From the NCBI GenBank assembly GCA_030603805.1, contig JAUVXD010000004.1, positions 62,001 through 126,000 of the forward strand: a stretch of 64,000 nt of DNA. Reading direction: 5' to 3'. This stretch comes from Acholeplasmataceae bacterium (GTDB lineage Bacteria > Bacillota_I > Bacilli_A > Acholeplasmatales > Acholeplasmataceae). The notes under the pieces are model-generated. The model was not told where the DNA came from. It ran no database searches and saw only the letters and a list, made by a program, of their open reading frames with translations. Positions 17,850-29,000 of this stretch are shown here, in pieces. The position numbers and the translations under genes were made by a program. Positions within the stretch are counted from its first letter, which is position 1. The number at the start of each line of letters is the position of its first letter.

Positions 17850-18782
17850 CTATTCTCCAGTAATTCCGGTACGATCAATACTTTCAACGAAATATCGTTG
17901 TGCAATAAAGTAAAGGACTAGTAGTGGTAATATGGTAAGCATATTTCCAGCAAGTAAAATGGCTTCATTAAGCTCTGAACCTGGTGAACCAGGTGGGAAA
18001 AGTGTTATATAACTACTTCTAAATGCCATAAGTTTAAGTGGTAATGTCACTTGCCCACCGACATAAAGTGCAGTAATGAATGTTTCATTCCAATACCATA
18101 CAAAACTAAATAGGAACACAATAATGAATGATGGTATCGCCAGTGGAATTGCAATTCTTGAGAAAATTCTAAATTGTGATGCACCATCCACTTCAGCGGA
18201 TTCCATTAAAACACCTGGTATGGTTTTAAAAAATTGATAGAAGATAAGAATATAAATCGCTGCATTAATCCCTTGACCAAAGATTGCTGGAATAATCATT
18301 GCGCGCTGACTGGTCATTAAGCCTAAATTTCTAAAGACAAGCATATTAGCAACCATGGTAACCTGTGAAGGTAGGATGAATGTTGCAAGCATCAAAACAA
18401 AGAATAGTTTTTTCAGTGGAAAATCAAATTTAGCAAATCCATAACCAATAATGGCTGAGGATATGGTGACTGATATCGATACTTTTAAAACATATGATGT
18501 TGTATCAAAGATAGCTGCAGGTAGCTGTAAAACTTCAATTGCTCTTTGATAATTTGAGTATTGAAGTACAGTTGGTATCCACTTAATCCCTGGATTAATG
18601 AGGTCATCCACACTCATAAAGCTGTTAACGAGCATAAATAAAACTGGGTAAAGATAAATGTAGCTAAAGCTAATTAATAACGTATAGATGATGAGTTTGT
18701 AGATAAAACCATCGACAAAATTCATCCCCATCAAGAAACGCTTCGCCTTGATTTTAAAATGTTTCATGTCCATTTTTTTCAT
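17850..18782 (-). CDS. Carbohydrate ABC transporter permease, MalG type (pair B)
   Basis: 310 residues with six predicted membrane helices. The cytoplasmic EAA loop ESAEVDGASQFRIFSRIAIP, which docks the ATPase, is intact. It belongs to the MalG/CUT1 permease family for oligosaccharides. AAGGAG lies nine bases before the ATG. It pairs with the MalF-type gene three bases upstream. No ATPase gene is present in the window, so a shared MsmX-like ATPase elsewhere is likely. Confidence 0.9.
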   Translation of the reverse strand: MKKMDMKHFKIKAKRFLMGMNFVDGFIYKLIIYTLLISFSYIYLYPVLFMLVNSFMSVDDLINPGIKWIPTVLQYSNYQRAIEVLQLPAAIFDTTSYVLKVSISVTISSAIIGYGFAKFDFPLKKLFFVLMLATFILPSQVTMVANMLVFRNLGLMTSQRAMIIPAIFGQGINAAIYILIFYQFFKTIPGVLMESAEVDGASQFRIFSRIAIPLAIPSFIIVFLFSFVWYWNETFITALYVGGQVTLPLKLMAFRSSYITLFPPGSPGSELNEAILLAGNMLTILPLLVLYFIAQRYFVESIDRTGITGE

Positions 18783-18785
18783 GAC

Positions 18786-19892
18786 TTATCGCTCCTTCTT
18801 CTTGATATTGATTAAACCAACATAAATGCCCATAATAATGACCATCAGTAAGAAGTAAATCCATGCAATCGCAGCAGCATATCCATAACCATGCCAGAAA
18901 TTAGAATCTGGTGCACCGACAAGCATATGTGTTCTTGCCATATCTAAAATACCGCCTGCTTCAACAAAAAGCGACATAGAGACAACGATATAGATGACAG
19001 CAACACTAATCAGTGGACTAATTGATGGTAACGTAATCTTCCAAAAGCGATCCCAAGGAGACGCACCATCGATCGATGCAGCTTCATAAATGGAGTTATC
19101 AATCTTTTGAAGACCTGCTAAAAAGATTAAAATGGGAATCCCTGCATACCATAAAATAAGTAACATTGAAGTTAATAGTACTTCAATCGGATCTGCAAGC
19201 CATGAACCAATATTTTGGCTGACGTACATGAGCAATGAACTGTTTTGAATGGAGGGTAGTGAGGTTGCATCTTGATTGGCAAGTTCTGCAATAACAGGAC
19301 CCGTTGAAATAACGACAGGTAAGAAGAAAATCGTTCTCCAAAAACCTTTCATTTTAATTGGATTATTAATTAAAACTGCAATTAAAATAGAGAATACGAC
19401 AACTAACGGCACAGAAATCACCATTTTACCAACATAAGTTCCAAATAGTGGTAACAAGGTTTGGCTTCTAAAGATATTTAAATAATTTCTAAAGCCGATA
19501 AATGTGGTGGTTACACCTTGCTGCAAGCTATAATAAGCTTCATGGAAACTTAAGTATAGGGAATAAAACATGGGGTAAAGGGTAAAGATTAAAAATCCAA
19601 TCAGCCAAAGCATGATAAAGATATAGCCGTAAAAGCCTTCACGCTTCTTTCTAGTGACGTTAATTTTTAAAAAACTAAATAAAATAAGTGTTTGCCCAGT
19701 TTTTCTAATGATGGCATTATGTGTCAAGAAATGTCCAATTTTTGATAAAACTGGCCAAACTTTTGCACGATAAAATTCAGACAAAGCATCGTAGCCTTTA
19801 ATGATGTACTTCTTCAAAAATCCAAGACCTTTTTTAATCGGTTCAAAGATTTTAGCGAAAAATCCCTTAATTGATCTTATCAGCTTTTTCAT
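18786..19892 (-). CDS. Carbohydrate ABC transporter permease, MalF type (pair B), with N-terminal extension
   Basis: 368 residues, longer than usual MalF-like permeases of about 290-300. The first 75 residues are a basic amphipathic extension, followed by six membrane helices. The EAA loop reads YEAASIDGASPWDRFWKITL. It overlaps the DUF5696 gene by four bases, with GAGGTGG as the ribosome binding site. Partner of the MalG-type gene just downstream. The function of the extension is unknown. Confidence 0.9.
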   Translation of the reverse strand: MKKLIRSIKGFFAKIFEPIKKGLGFLKKYIIKGYDALSEFYRAKVWPVLSKIGHFLTHNAIIRKTGQTLILFSFLKINVTRKKREGFYGYIFIMLWLIGFLIFTLYPMFYSLYLSFHEAYYSLQQGVTTTFIGFRNYLNIFRSQTLLPLFGTYVGKMVISVPLVVVFSILIAVLINNPIKMKGFWRTIFFLPVVISTGPVIAELANQDATSLPSIQNSSLLMYVSQNIGSWLADPIEVLLTSMLLILWYAGIPILIFLAGLQKIDNSIYEAASIDGASPWDRFWKITLPSISPLISVAVIYIVVSMSLFVEAGGILDMARTHMLVGAPDSNFWHGYGYAAAIAWIYFLLMVIIMGIYVGLINIKKKER

Positions 19893-22282
19893 GGGAGCAC
19901 CACCTCATAACTTCTTGGCTGGATTTGAAGCGCTCCCACATTTCGACTGGTGTAATTATAGTTAACATAAATGGAGACACCATTATCATAATCCACACGA
20001 ACTAGTCCAGTTGATAAGACTTGTCTATCCTCAATAGAGGCATGAACGACATGTCTTAAAGCTTGATTGACAAACTGATATGTTGCAACAATTTCATCTT
20101 GGTAATTCTTTAAGTATGTTGTATAGAAGAAACTTGCAGGCGTATAACGCATCTTGAAGGTAATTTCTTCAGTTAAGACATAGCTTGGGTTTGCACCGAA
20201 ATCAACCATAGCAAGTAAGCGATCATCACTTAAGGCATTAAAGTTTAAATAGGGTGTATAAAACGAAATATTGCCCTTAAGAATGATTGGCACTAATGGC
20301 ACCAAATCTGTATAATAATCATATTGTGAATTGGTAATCGCTAAATCCATATATCCTGTCATATAAGGATACATATAAACATTGGGTTTCGATAACAACA
20401 AATGATCATTTAATGCTGCAATCTGTTGATAGTAATCAATAGTTTGATTTCTATAGAAAAATTGATTGTCATAATAACTAAATAATGTTGAACCTAAATT
20501 ATTTAAGAATAATCCAGAAATACCTAAATCATCAAAGAACGACTGATCATTTTGAGCAAATCTAAAGCTTGAATCTGGATATAAGTAATAGACTTCTGTC
20601 ACTTGAGTGTTGAGTGAACGCATTCTAAATGACATTTTGAGTCGAGATAAATTTCTAGCAACATCACGGTTGTAATTGACTCTTCGTGAGTTTTCAGATG
20701 CCATCGTGTAGTCATTTTCTAAATAAATGGTATTATCATCTTCAACGACAGCATCAATTAAACTTGAAAGTCCCCGATCCCATGTGTTGGTGCGATAAGG
20801 AGTTCTATTAATAAACCCATCTCTACTCCATCCCATCAGTGCAATCTGTTGATTAAGTAACCCTTGAGATTTAAATTCTTGGTATGCTTGTTTAACATCA
20901 TTTGCGGTTGTCATCACAACACGTGTTGTTCCAATAAAGGAAGGTTCTTGATCGCTCATGATATAAGATAAATGAATCGGAATTTGATTGTTGACAACTT
21001 TTTCTTCGCTGTTTAAAATACCTTCACTGAGTAAAAAATCCCGATAATTTTTAGCAATACCCACATAACTTGCATCTTGATCACTTAAAATCTGATAAGC
21101 AACACGGTAATCTGATGGATTAAATCCTTGTGGTATTTGGTCATTGCCATCACCCGCTTTATTGATAATATTGCGGTAGATTTGTCTGACATTAAATCTT
21201 GAGTTGATGCGATGATATCTAGTTGAAGCACCCCAGAAAAAGGCAGTCAGTGTTGAAAATTCTGCACCCTCTAATATACGTGCATAAAATCCATCACTGC
21301 CAGGTTCATGAACATTACCAAATATAGGTAGGGATAACTCAGGTAAAATCATGGCTTGATATCCAGCATCGCTACCAAAAAATCTTGCTTGAAAATACGT
21401 ATTATAGCGCTGATTGGTTCTAACCAAAGCGCCTAATCCATCAGGAATCACTAAATAGCCTGGCATTCTGTCTTCTCTTGATGCTCCAAAATATGGGAAA
21501 ACTGTGATGGCGGTTAATCTGAAAACATCACCAGTTTCAGTGATAGAATCTGTTGGAATATGAACTTCAATTGCGCCATCAACTAATGCAATATCAATAC
21601 TAAAACTGATGCTTAATGTCTTAATATTTACAAAAACAGTAAATGATGATGCATTTTGTGACGTAATCGTTGTTTCAACACGTCTGGTTGCATAACTACC
21701 TGGTTCAATCATATAAGGTCTTAAATGATCGGGGTTTTCAGGTGTGATGGATGCATCGTTTAAGTAGTTCACTTCGGCAAGCGTGTATAAAGACTGAGTT
21801 TGAACTGAGCCTGAAGTGATATTTTGCGTTCTAACTGTACTGACCCATAAACCAGAGTTCATTAAGTTTCTATTAGCGACATTATCTTCTCTGGCACCAG
21901 ACATCCCTTGAAACTCTGGACGAGATGACCAAAAATAGCCCGTGATTCTATTTTCAACAATCATCGAAAATGAATCTTTTTCAAAATAGACTCTTAATTC
22001 TGGTGTTTCAAACATCTTGTCAAATCCAAGTTGATCAAGTTCTGCTTCGGTATATGACAAACTATAGTTCGTCTTATAGTCAAGCATTCTTAAAGGATCA
22101 ACTGTATCATCTTGCGTATATCTTGAACTTTCTAATAATTGTTGGTTGATATAACTGAAGTTTGAAGGAATCTCAATAGGATCTAGATCTAAAGATTGGC
22201 TGTTTGCATAAGCAACCCCAAACGAAGCTAAAACAAAGAGGATGATGATAAGTGCATATTTCATAAATTTAGCCACGAACAA
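19889..22282 (-). CDS. DUF5696 secreted protein, possible uncharacterised glycosidase-like fold
   Basis: About 797 residues. An N-terminal hydrophobic segment ending in VAYANS suggests secretion. The rest has no membrane helices. The sequence looks like DUF5696 proteins: an N-terminal beta-rich half (about 60-400, with the PYFGASREDRMPGYLVIPDG region), then an alternating alpha/beta half (about 420-720) and a short C-terminal beta segment with VRVDYDNGVSIYVNYNYT. This layout resembles glycosidases that couple a beta-sandwich to a TIM barrel, but catalytic residues cannot be named. The start is uncertain (TTG 22282 or GTG 22276). It overlaps genes on both sides, inside the glucan transport operon. 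Confidence 0.6.
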   Translation of the reverse strand: MFVAKFMKYALIIILFVLASFGVAYANSQSLDLDPIEIPSNFSYINQQLLESSRYTQDDTVDPLRMLDYKTNYSLSYTEAELDQLGFDKMFETPELRVYFEKDSFSMIVENRITGYFWSSRPEFQGMSGAREDNVANRNLMNSGLWVSTVRTQNITSGSVQTQSLYTLAEVNYLNDASITPENPDHLRPYMIEPGSYATRRVETTITSQNASSFTVFVNIKTLSISFSIDIALVDGAIEVHIPTDSITETGDVFRLTAITVFPYFGASREDRMPGYLVIPDGLGALVRTNQRYNTYFQARFFGSDAGYQAMILPELSLPIFGNVHEPGSDGFYARILEGAEFSTLTAFFWGASTRYHRINSRFNVRQIYRNIINKAGDGNDQIPQGFNPSDYRVAYQILSDQDASYVGIAKNYRDFLLSEGILNSEEKVVNNQIPIHLSYIMSDQEPSFIGTTRVVMTTANDVKQAYQEFKSQGLLNQQIALMGWSRDGFINRTPYRTNTWDRGLSSLIDAVVEDDNTIYLENDYTMASENSRRVNYNRDVARNLSRLKMSFRMRSLNTQVTEVYYLYPDSSFRFAQNDQSFFDDLGISGLFLNNLGSTLFSYYDNQFFYRNQTIDYYQQIAALNDHLLLSKPNVYMYPYMTGYMDLAITNSQYDYYTDLVPLVPIILKGNISFYTPYLNFNALSDDRLLAMVDFGANPSYVLTEEITFKMRYTPASFFYTTYLKNYQDEIVATYQFVNQALRHVVHASIEDRQVLSTGLVRVDYDNGVSIYVNYNYTSRNVGALQIQPRSYEVVLP

Positions 22283-24302
22283 TCAACTCCCTTATGACGT
22301 CTGTAATGAGGACCCACACTTCTGATAAGAGTAGGTAGACGATGAAGAGCACCGCCAGAATCATGACGCCTGTAAATAGTGTAATGAAAATATTACCAAT
22401 GGTTGGCTTCATGTCATAGAAATGAATTTCTTTGACCATGATGATCATATAAATGCCTGTAATGATTAATCCAATAAAGAGGACTGTATCATAGATGAAG
22501 GCTTCGTTGTAGGTTAGACCTTTGGAAATGATGGTTAATATCGGTAACGTGATAATCATCGGTAACAGTGTGACTGCAGATGCTTGGTATACGTCTCTGA
22601 GTTTACCTTCACCATCACGAATAGAACACACCAGATAGTTTGCTAAAACCCACAAGAAGAATGGTACAAAAACGGTTGTGATTTGTTGAAACATATTGAT
22701 CTCTGAAGGAATGAGTGGATTAAATAGGAAGCTTGTTTCAAAGATGAAAATAATATAGACCAAGAAGAATAATAGGAGATAAATCGTTGCAGAAAGATTA
22801 GAGAGTTTCGCTTCGCGCTTAATGCCATAATAACCATCACCTGGATGTTTAATGATATAGAAGGGGAAAACGAGTTCTCGATAAAGCTTGAACTTGTTTA
22901 AATAAGCTTTCAGTCTTTCTTTTGGTTTCTTTAAATAATCCATAAAATGAATGATGTTATTTAAGATAAAGAGGACAACAAATGTTAATAGGAAGATGAT
23001 AATGCCTTGTCCACTTGAAAGTAGGATTTGGTTTCTAACTTCCCAAAATGCATTGGAATACCCTTGTTGATCGCGGGCGACCTGATAATATTGCATCGCA
23101 AGTTCATATTCCATACTTGCAAAATAAGCATCGCCGATACCTTTATTGGCTAGGTCAAAAAGTGCATTCATCTTCAGTACTTCTTGCCATGGTTCTAAGG
23201 ATTCGATATAACGTCCATCTTGATAAAGACTAATCGCGAAATGAACTAAATTCGCAAATTCTGTTGGAATAAAGATTTGAAGAGCTGAGGTATTTTGGTC
23301 CACTGCGTACAAATTATTTCTAGAATCGACTGCAATACCTGAAGGGACTTTGAAAAGTCCTTTTTGGCCATGAAGATCTTGACCACTAAAAACAAATAGT
23401 GTGGATCCATCTGGTGCATATTCAGTAATATATCCATCCGATGTGATGGTAAATATCGTGTCATACGGTCCAACAAAAATATCTTCAACATTATCAAAGC
23501 CCCAATCAGAGCGGCTATAGACTAAATTAGCGATGTTAAGTTTCAAATAACCAGATTGTGATTTTGTCGTCGTTAAAATAAGTCCATCGTTATCAACAGC
23601 AACATTATAGACTGGATTGGGAATCATTTTAAACCAAGTTCTTCTTTGTGTTTCATCAAATAAAATGTATCTTAAAACATTGTCCCAAGTGTTTGGAATT
23701 TGATTACCACCAAAGAAACCAAAGAAATTGCCATTGTTTTCAAACTGAGCAAGTCCATTAATATTACCTGACAAAAGTAAATAGACATTGTGACCACGGT
23801 CAGTAATGACTTTAGTGGGTACAAAGGGATCCGTTGGTTTAAAAAATGGTGTATTGACTGGTTTTTGATAAATAGAACCTAATGAGTAGGTATCTGTTGT
23901 GGGATTATAAAGGAACTGATAGGCACGTTCATCGCCAAAATCAGCGACATAAAGATGACCATCGAAACCGACGTGAACCCCTGTGGGTCGATTCAAAATA
24001 CCTTCACCGATGACAGTAACAATATCGTCTCTTAGTGAATATTTAATGACCCTTGCATTACCAAAATCGGCAATATAAATATTATCGTTTTTGTCAACGG
24101 TGATATCTCTTGGTGAGTTAAGCACCAATCCACCTAAGTTATAGCTAATCGATAATGGTAAATAAGCATCTTGAGTCGGTACAATTCTGCCTTGTGAACT
24201 ACTATAAGTAAAGGTACTATAGGGTAGACCATTCGCTTCAACTGTTTGGGATGGTAAATACAGTAAAACGAGGATGAGTAAGACAATGATGAGTTTTTTC
24301 AT
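22269..24302 (-). CDS. NHL-repeat / Yip1-domain membrane protein
   Basis: 677 residues. A signal sequence (about 1-23) is followed by an extracellular NHL beta-propeller (about 50-345) with repeated units such as ITVDKNDNIYIADFGNARVI. A short TPR-like helical part (about 350-420) comes next, then a membrane helix near 435-455. The C-terminal Yip1-like domain (about 490-670) has five hydrophobic helices. The propeller could bind glycan or another envelope protein. It overlaps the DUF5696 gene by 14 bases and the permease by one, which suggests that the products work together. Exact role unknown. Confidence 0.75.
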   Translation of the reverse strand: MKKLIIVLLILVLLYLPSQTVEANGLPYSTFTYSSSQGRIVPTQDAYLPLSISYNLGGLVLNSPRDITVDKNDNIYIADFGNARVIKYSLRDDIVTVIGEGILNRPTGVHVGFDGHLYVADFGDERAYQFLYNPTTDTYSLGSIYQKPVNTPFFKPTDPFVPTKVITDRGHNVYLLLSGNINGLAQFENNGNFFGFFGGNQIPNTWDNVLRYILFDETQRRTWFKMIPNPVYNVAVDNDGLILTTTKSQSGYLKLNIANLVYSRSDWGFDNVEDIFVGPYDTIFTITSDGYITEYAPDGSTLFVFSGQDLHGQKGLFKVPSGIAVDSRNNLYAVDQNTSALQIFIPTEFANLVHFAISLYQDGRYIESLEPWQEVLKMNALFDLANKGIGDAYFASMEYELAMQYYQVARDQQGYSNAFWEVRNQILLSSGQGIIIFLLTFVVLFILNNIIHFMDYLKKPKERLKAYLNKFKLYRELVFPFYIIKHPGDGYYGIKREAKLSNLSATIYLLLFFLVYIIFIFETSFLFNPLIPSEINMFQQITTVFVPFFLWVLANYLVCSIRDGEGKLRDVYQASAVTLLPMIITLPILTIISKGLTYNEAFIYDTVLFIGLIITGIYMIIMVKEIHFYDMKPTIGNIFITLFTGVMILAVLFIVYLLLSEVWVLITDVIRELIVRG

Positions 24303-25192
24303 TATTTGATACCTGAATGAGCCATGGTGTTCATGACCTTACTTTGCAAAATGATGAATAAGATTAAGTTCGGTAAGAACATAATTAACCCAGCTGCAGC
24401 GGCCATCCCTTGCCCTGCAACGGTGTTTCCTTGTGCGGAAGTCAAACTCATCATGTAAAATGCAAGCGTACGCTTAGATTCATCATTGATGTATAAAACT
24501 GAAGTTGATACGTCATTCCAAATCGCCTGAAAGGCAAGAATACCTACAGTCGCAATCGCAGGTGCAATGACGGGCATGATAATCTTTAAGAAGATTTCCA
24601 TTTCAGATGCACCATCGATTTTCGCTGATTCAATCAGTTCATTCGGTGTTTGGTCAATAAATTGTTTAATTAAAAACATTGCAACCGGCATGACAATAAC
24701 TGGTAAAATATGTGCCAAATAAGAGTCAATTAAACCAGATTGTGCAATGATTAAATATCTTGGAATTTGAACGGCAATTGGAACAAACATTAAGGCTAAG
24801 GTATTCAGTTCAAATAAGAACTTCTTGCCTCTAAATTTAAGCTTAGAAAGCGCATATGCTGAAAATCCTGTAATAAAGATAGCGAGTGTAACCCCAACCA
24901 CTGTGACAAATAGACTATTAACTAAATATCTTGAAAATGGAACTCCAGAAGCTGAAACAACTCTCGATAACTCAATAAAGTTATCAATGGTTGGACGTCT
25001 GACAAAGAATCTAGGTGGATAAGCAAAGAGTTCACTTTGAGGCTTGAAGGCATGGTTGACAATAAAAATGATCGGTAACAGCATCAATGTTGAAAACGGG
25101 ATTAAAAAGATATAGAAAGGTAACTGACTGCGATGGAATCTTGTTGGATTAATCTTAGTTCCTTGAAACGAATTTGTTTTCTTTGGTTTCAT
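24302..25192 (-). CDS. Carbohydrate ABC transporter permease, MalG type (pair A)
   Basis: 296 residues, six predicted membrane helices, CUT1/MalG family. The EAA loop is ESAKIDGASEMEIFLKIIMP. It has AAGGGAGTGATTGT before the ATG and follows the MalF-type gene after four bases. Together with that gene it forms the first of two permease pairs in this operon, next to the anchored binding protein. Confidence 0.9.
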   Translation of the reverse strand: MKPKKTNSFQGTKINPTRFHRSQLPFYIFLIPFSTLMLLPIIFIVNHAFKPQSELFAYPPRFFVRRPTIDNFIELSRVVSASGVPFSRYLVNSLFVTVVGVTLAIFITGFSAYALSKLKFRGKKFLFELNTLALMFVPIAVQIPRYLIIAQSGLIDSYLAHILPVIVMPVAMFLIKQFIDQTPNELIESAKIDGASEMEIFLKIIMPVIAPAIATVGILAFQAIWNDVSTSVLYINDESKRTLAFYMMSLTSAQGNTVAGQGMAAAAGLIMFLPNLILFIILQSKVMNTMAHSGIK

Positions 25193-25196
25193 ACAA

Positions 25197-26081
25197 TCAC
25201 TCCCTTTCCCCTAAAATTCTCCAGGTGACCTTGGAGATAAAATAAACCATGATTAAAAGAACGACACTTACTGTGGCGGCATATCCCATCATATAACGGA
25301 TAAAGCCAAAGTCTTCAATGTGGTTTACGATGAGTTGCCCTGCATATTGTGGTGTTGGATTGGACCCTGATAAGGCAACCCCAATACCACCAGCCTGGAA
25401 GGTCGTCACGACCGCCATGACAGCGCCAAAGAGCATTTGTGGCTTCATGGAAGGTATCGTAATGTAGAAAATTTCTTGTGCGCGATTTCTTATTCCATCC
25501 ATATAGGCTGCTTCATAAAGCGTTTGATCAATGTTTAAGACCCCAGCTAGCATCGCTAAAAACCCGACACCCATGCTGCTCCACAAGGAAACAACAATCA
25601 TAATGGTCATTAAATACTGTGGTGATTGTAAGAACTGAATAGGTTCTAAAATAATCCCTGCATTCATTAAAAGCGCATTGAGATACCCTTGAGCGTCATC
25701 AGAGAAAATGATACGCCACATACTTGCCATGGCAACACCTAGTGTTAATGAAGGTGAATACAATATGATCGCAAGAATCGTTCTAGACTTCGATGGAATC
25801 TGTGAAAGCATCCATGCTAAGAAAAACGATAAAATATAACCGATTGGTCCAACGATTAAGGCGAACTTGAGTGTGTTCGATAGAACAAACTGCATAAACA
25901 CCGTATCCATTGTAATCAGTTCGATATAGTTTGTGATACCAATAAATTCTGGTCTTTGAATTGCATTAAAATAAGTAAACGATAAGAAAATAGCGGCGAG
26001 TACTGGAATCACAACAAAGACAAAGAAGAGTGTCCAATAGGGCACGATAAACCATGCCGGACCATTCATTTTACGAAGCAT
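25197..26081 (-). CDS. Carbohydrate ABC transporter permease, MalF type (pair A)
   Basis: 294 residues, six predicted membrane helices, CUT1/MalF family. The EAA loop is [20 protein letters not shown], which lacks the usual Ala-Ser after Gly (GIR instead of GAS), a small departure from the consensus. GGAGGTG precedes the ATG, which overlaps the binding-protein gene by 11 bases. Confidence 0.9.
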   Translation of the reverse strand: MLRKMNGPAWFIVPYWTLFFVFVVIPVLAAIFLSFTYFNAIQRPEFIGITNYIELITMDTVFMQFVLSNTLKFALIVGPIGYILSFFLAWMLSQIPSKSRTILAIILYSPSLTLGVAMASMWRIIFSDDAQGYLNALLMNAGIILEPIQFLQSPQYLMTIMIVVSLWSSMGVGFLAMLAGVLNIDQTLYEAAYMDGIRNRAQEIFYITIPSMKPQMLFGAVMAVVTTFQAGGIGVALSGSNPTPQYAGQLIVNHIEDFGFIRYMMGYAATVSVVLLIMVYFISKVTWRILGERE

Positions 26082-29000
26082 TGCGCACCTCCGTTAACCA
26101 ACGATCAATCGTGTGGATACTTGGTACTGGATAATCTTTAATGATTTGACCTTGTCTGGTATATCCAAACTCAGCCATCTTGTACAAGATTTCGCGATTA
26201 GAAATTCGAACCGCTTCATCAAGTGCTTGTCTGGGATTAACCCCCTCAAACACAATCTTAGTCCAAGCATTAGAGATTTCTCTTTCAACCATGTAAGCAC
26301 CTGGAATACGAGAGGCTTCAATGCCGAATTGCCATTGTTCTAAGACGATATCTTTATACTCATCAGGCATAGAAAGTGTTTTAAATGCTTCAACATTGGC
26401 TGTATTCCAGAAATAGGCTTGACCATAAGTGCTTTGTAGTAGGAAAGCAAATTCACTTTGTACAGGTGTTGACATGAACCAGGACAAGAAATCCCATGAT
26501 TCTTGTTGATATTTTGTTGTTGACATAATCATCGATGCTTGCGCACCAACAGCTGAATATCTGACAATTTCATCTCTTTCTGCATTATAGACACCTGGAT
26601 GTAAATCCATTCCCCATAATCCATCGAGTTCTGAAGCGGCTGTTTCTAATAAAATATAAGTTGATAAATCTGAAATACCAATCGGAAGTGTGCCATATCT
26701 AAAATTGTTATAGAAGGATGCCACAAACTTAGGCATATTATAGAGTGTGAAAAGGTCACTCATAAGTTTAATTCCTGCAAGTGTTTCTTCTGAGTTGATG
26801 TTGGTTTGCATACCATTTTCTGTATATAGGTCGCCACCAAATTGATAAATAAAGGGGAGCGTTGCAACAAACGGCTTAAGTCCTGAATATTGTGCTAGTG
26901 GTACAAAATAGTTCATACCATAACTTTGTAAAATCGGTAGGATTTCAATAATTTCATCCCATGTTTGTGGGATATCTGTGATACCAATACTGTTTAAGAT
27001 GTCTTTACGATAATAAGTCACCCAGAAGTTTTGAGTTGTGGGTAACCCGTAAACCCCTTCTTCAAAGACGTAAGGAATCATTGCCCCTTTTGAAAAGTTT
27101 TGAACAAGTTCCTCATAACCTTCAAACTGTCTTAAGTCTAAAGATGCTCTTCTGACTGCAAAATCATAGGGTATCCAGTGATTCACACCAATGGCGACAT
27201 CGGGTGCTTGTCCTGAAGCATTGGCTAGAACAAGTTTGTTTTGATCCGGCATTTGTGATAAAGTGATTTTCATTTCACCTGTATAACTTTGGTCAATCAT
27301 GGATTGCATGATTTCAATGTATTGTCTAGGGAAATTGACCCAAACCATCAATTCTCCTTCTTGACGTCTCGATGCTGAATAAGGGTTGTTGATGAATGAG
27401 AGTACGAGTCGTTTTGTCCCTTCCCAAAATCTTACAAAAATATTTGCAAATGGCTTAGGTAGGCTTTGTTCACCATGAATCATGATGCGTTCAAGCTCCA
27501 TATTGGAGCGCATTAGGCGTTGCATTAAATTCCCTAAAATTTGATTCACTGATGAATCCCCGTCTGAAAATTGAACCATTAATGAAGGGAGTTTATTGAT
27601 GTTGTTCGCAATATTTCTAAGACGGCTTGAAGCGACTCTCATATTACCGATTTCAGAAGGTTCTCTTTCATCGGTCAAGACCATTAATCGATCATAGGTT
27701 TCATCTAAGAGATTAGCCCAAGTACGAATTTGTGATCTTGCACTTGGGAAATAAGCTTCAATATCCCAGTCACGATAACGATCTGTGCCGCCTGCTGTAT
27801 AGCGTTTAACATCCAAAGATAGCCCTTGAATTTGTGTCATCACATACTGTAAGACTTCAATGACTTGGCGGTAAGGATAATTGACAGCTTCGAGTGTAAT
27901 TTCATTGATACCTGCATTTAAATAGATGAGTAGAGGTTCTTCATCTGGTGACATGAGCGTGCGGTTTAAAAAAGATGTTGTATAGGGGAATGCATAACTT
28001 TCAAGTAAATCAAAAGGTACTTCCCCATTAATTTTAATCTTTCTAAAAACCGGCATATCTTTAATTAGATATTGACGATATTTAAAGCTTAAATGGTAAA
28101 ATCCTGCAGTTTCAGTTTCCACATGGTAAGTCACTGCTTGTCCAGCTCGTTGCCATGAATCCCCAAAAATGACATTGAGTCTTAAGAACTGTGTATTATA
28201 AAATAGATTTGAAGGATCTTGTTCTGGTCTAAGTCTAATCGATGGATCGTTTCTAGAAATCATTTGTCTCGCAGACACTTGGATTTTCGTATTGACTAAT
28301 GATGCTGAAGCATGTTGATTCAAATACGCTTCATAGGTCATGATTTCTTCTTGTTTGACAAAATAGAACTGACCAATGAGCAGTCTTGCATTGACATAAT
28401 GGATTTCAATGACATCACCAGGATTTAAATCAAAGGCAAAAAGACCGCGATGCATGCCGCGATAATCATTGACTAAATGTTTGGTCCATTCAAAAATTTT
28501 AATAGAATTGGGTTGAATTTCATTTTGATATCGGTCGAGCTTAAAATCTGTTGAGCTTAGTGCCCATTTTGATGGAATGACTAAGGTTTGAGATTCATAA
28601 AATGGTGCTTCCCCGTTAATAGTCATACTAATTTGAGCATTATTAATACTGGTATCAACTTCCATAAAGTCAAATCCAAAATAGTAAAGTCCACTGACAC
28701 TAGATGTATTGGTGATAGATACCGATTCTGAACGTGAAAGTAAAAAGATATCCTGATCAACACCAGAAATCTCTTGATAACTTAAAACATGTTCACCATA
28801 AACCGAATGGCCTGAAGTGATGACAAGACCTGTCATATCACCGGTTAAAAAAGTTTTTTCAACTTGACTGTCTTGCCTATTAGATGCTATATAATCTTGT
28901 TTAACAGATGTGTATAAAGGTGTATTGAAAGCTTCTGAAACGAGTTCGTTTGAGTAGTCATTCATCAAATCAGAGGGATCAAAAAAGGTATTTATCGCTG

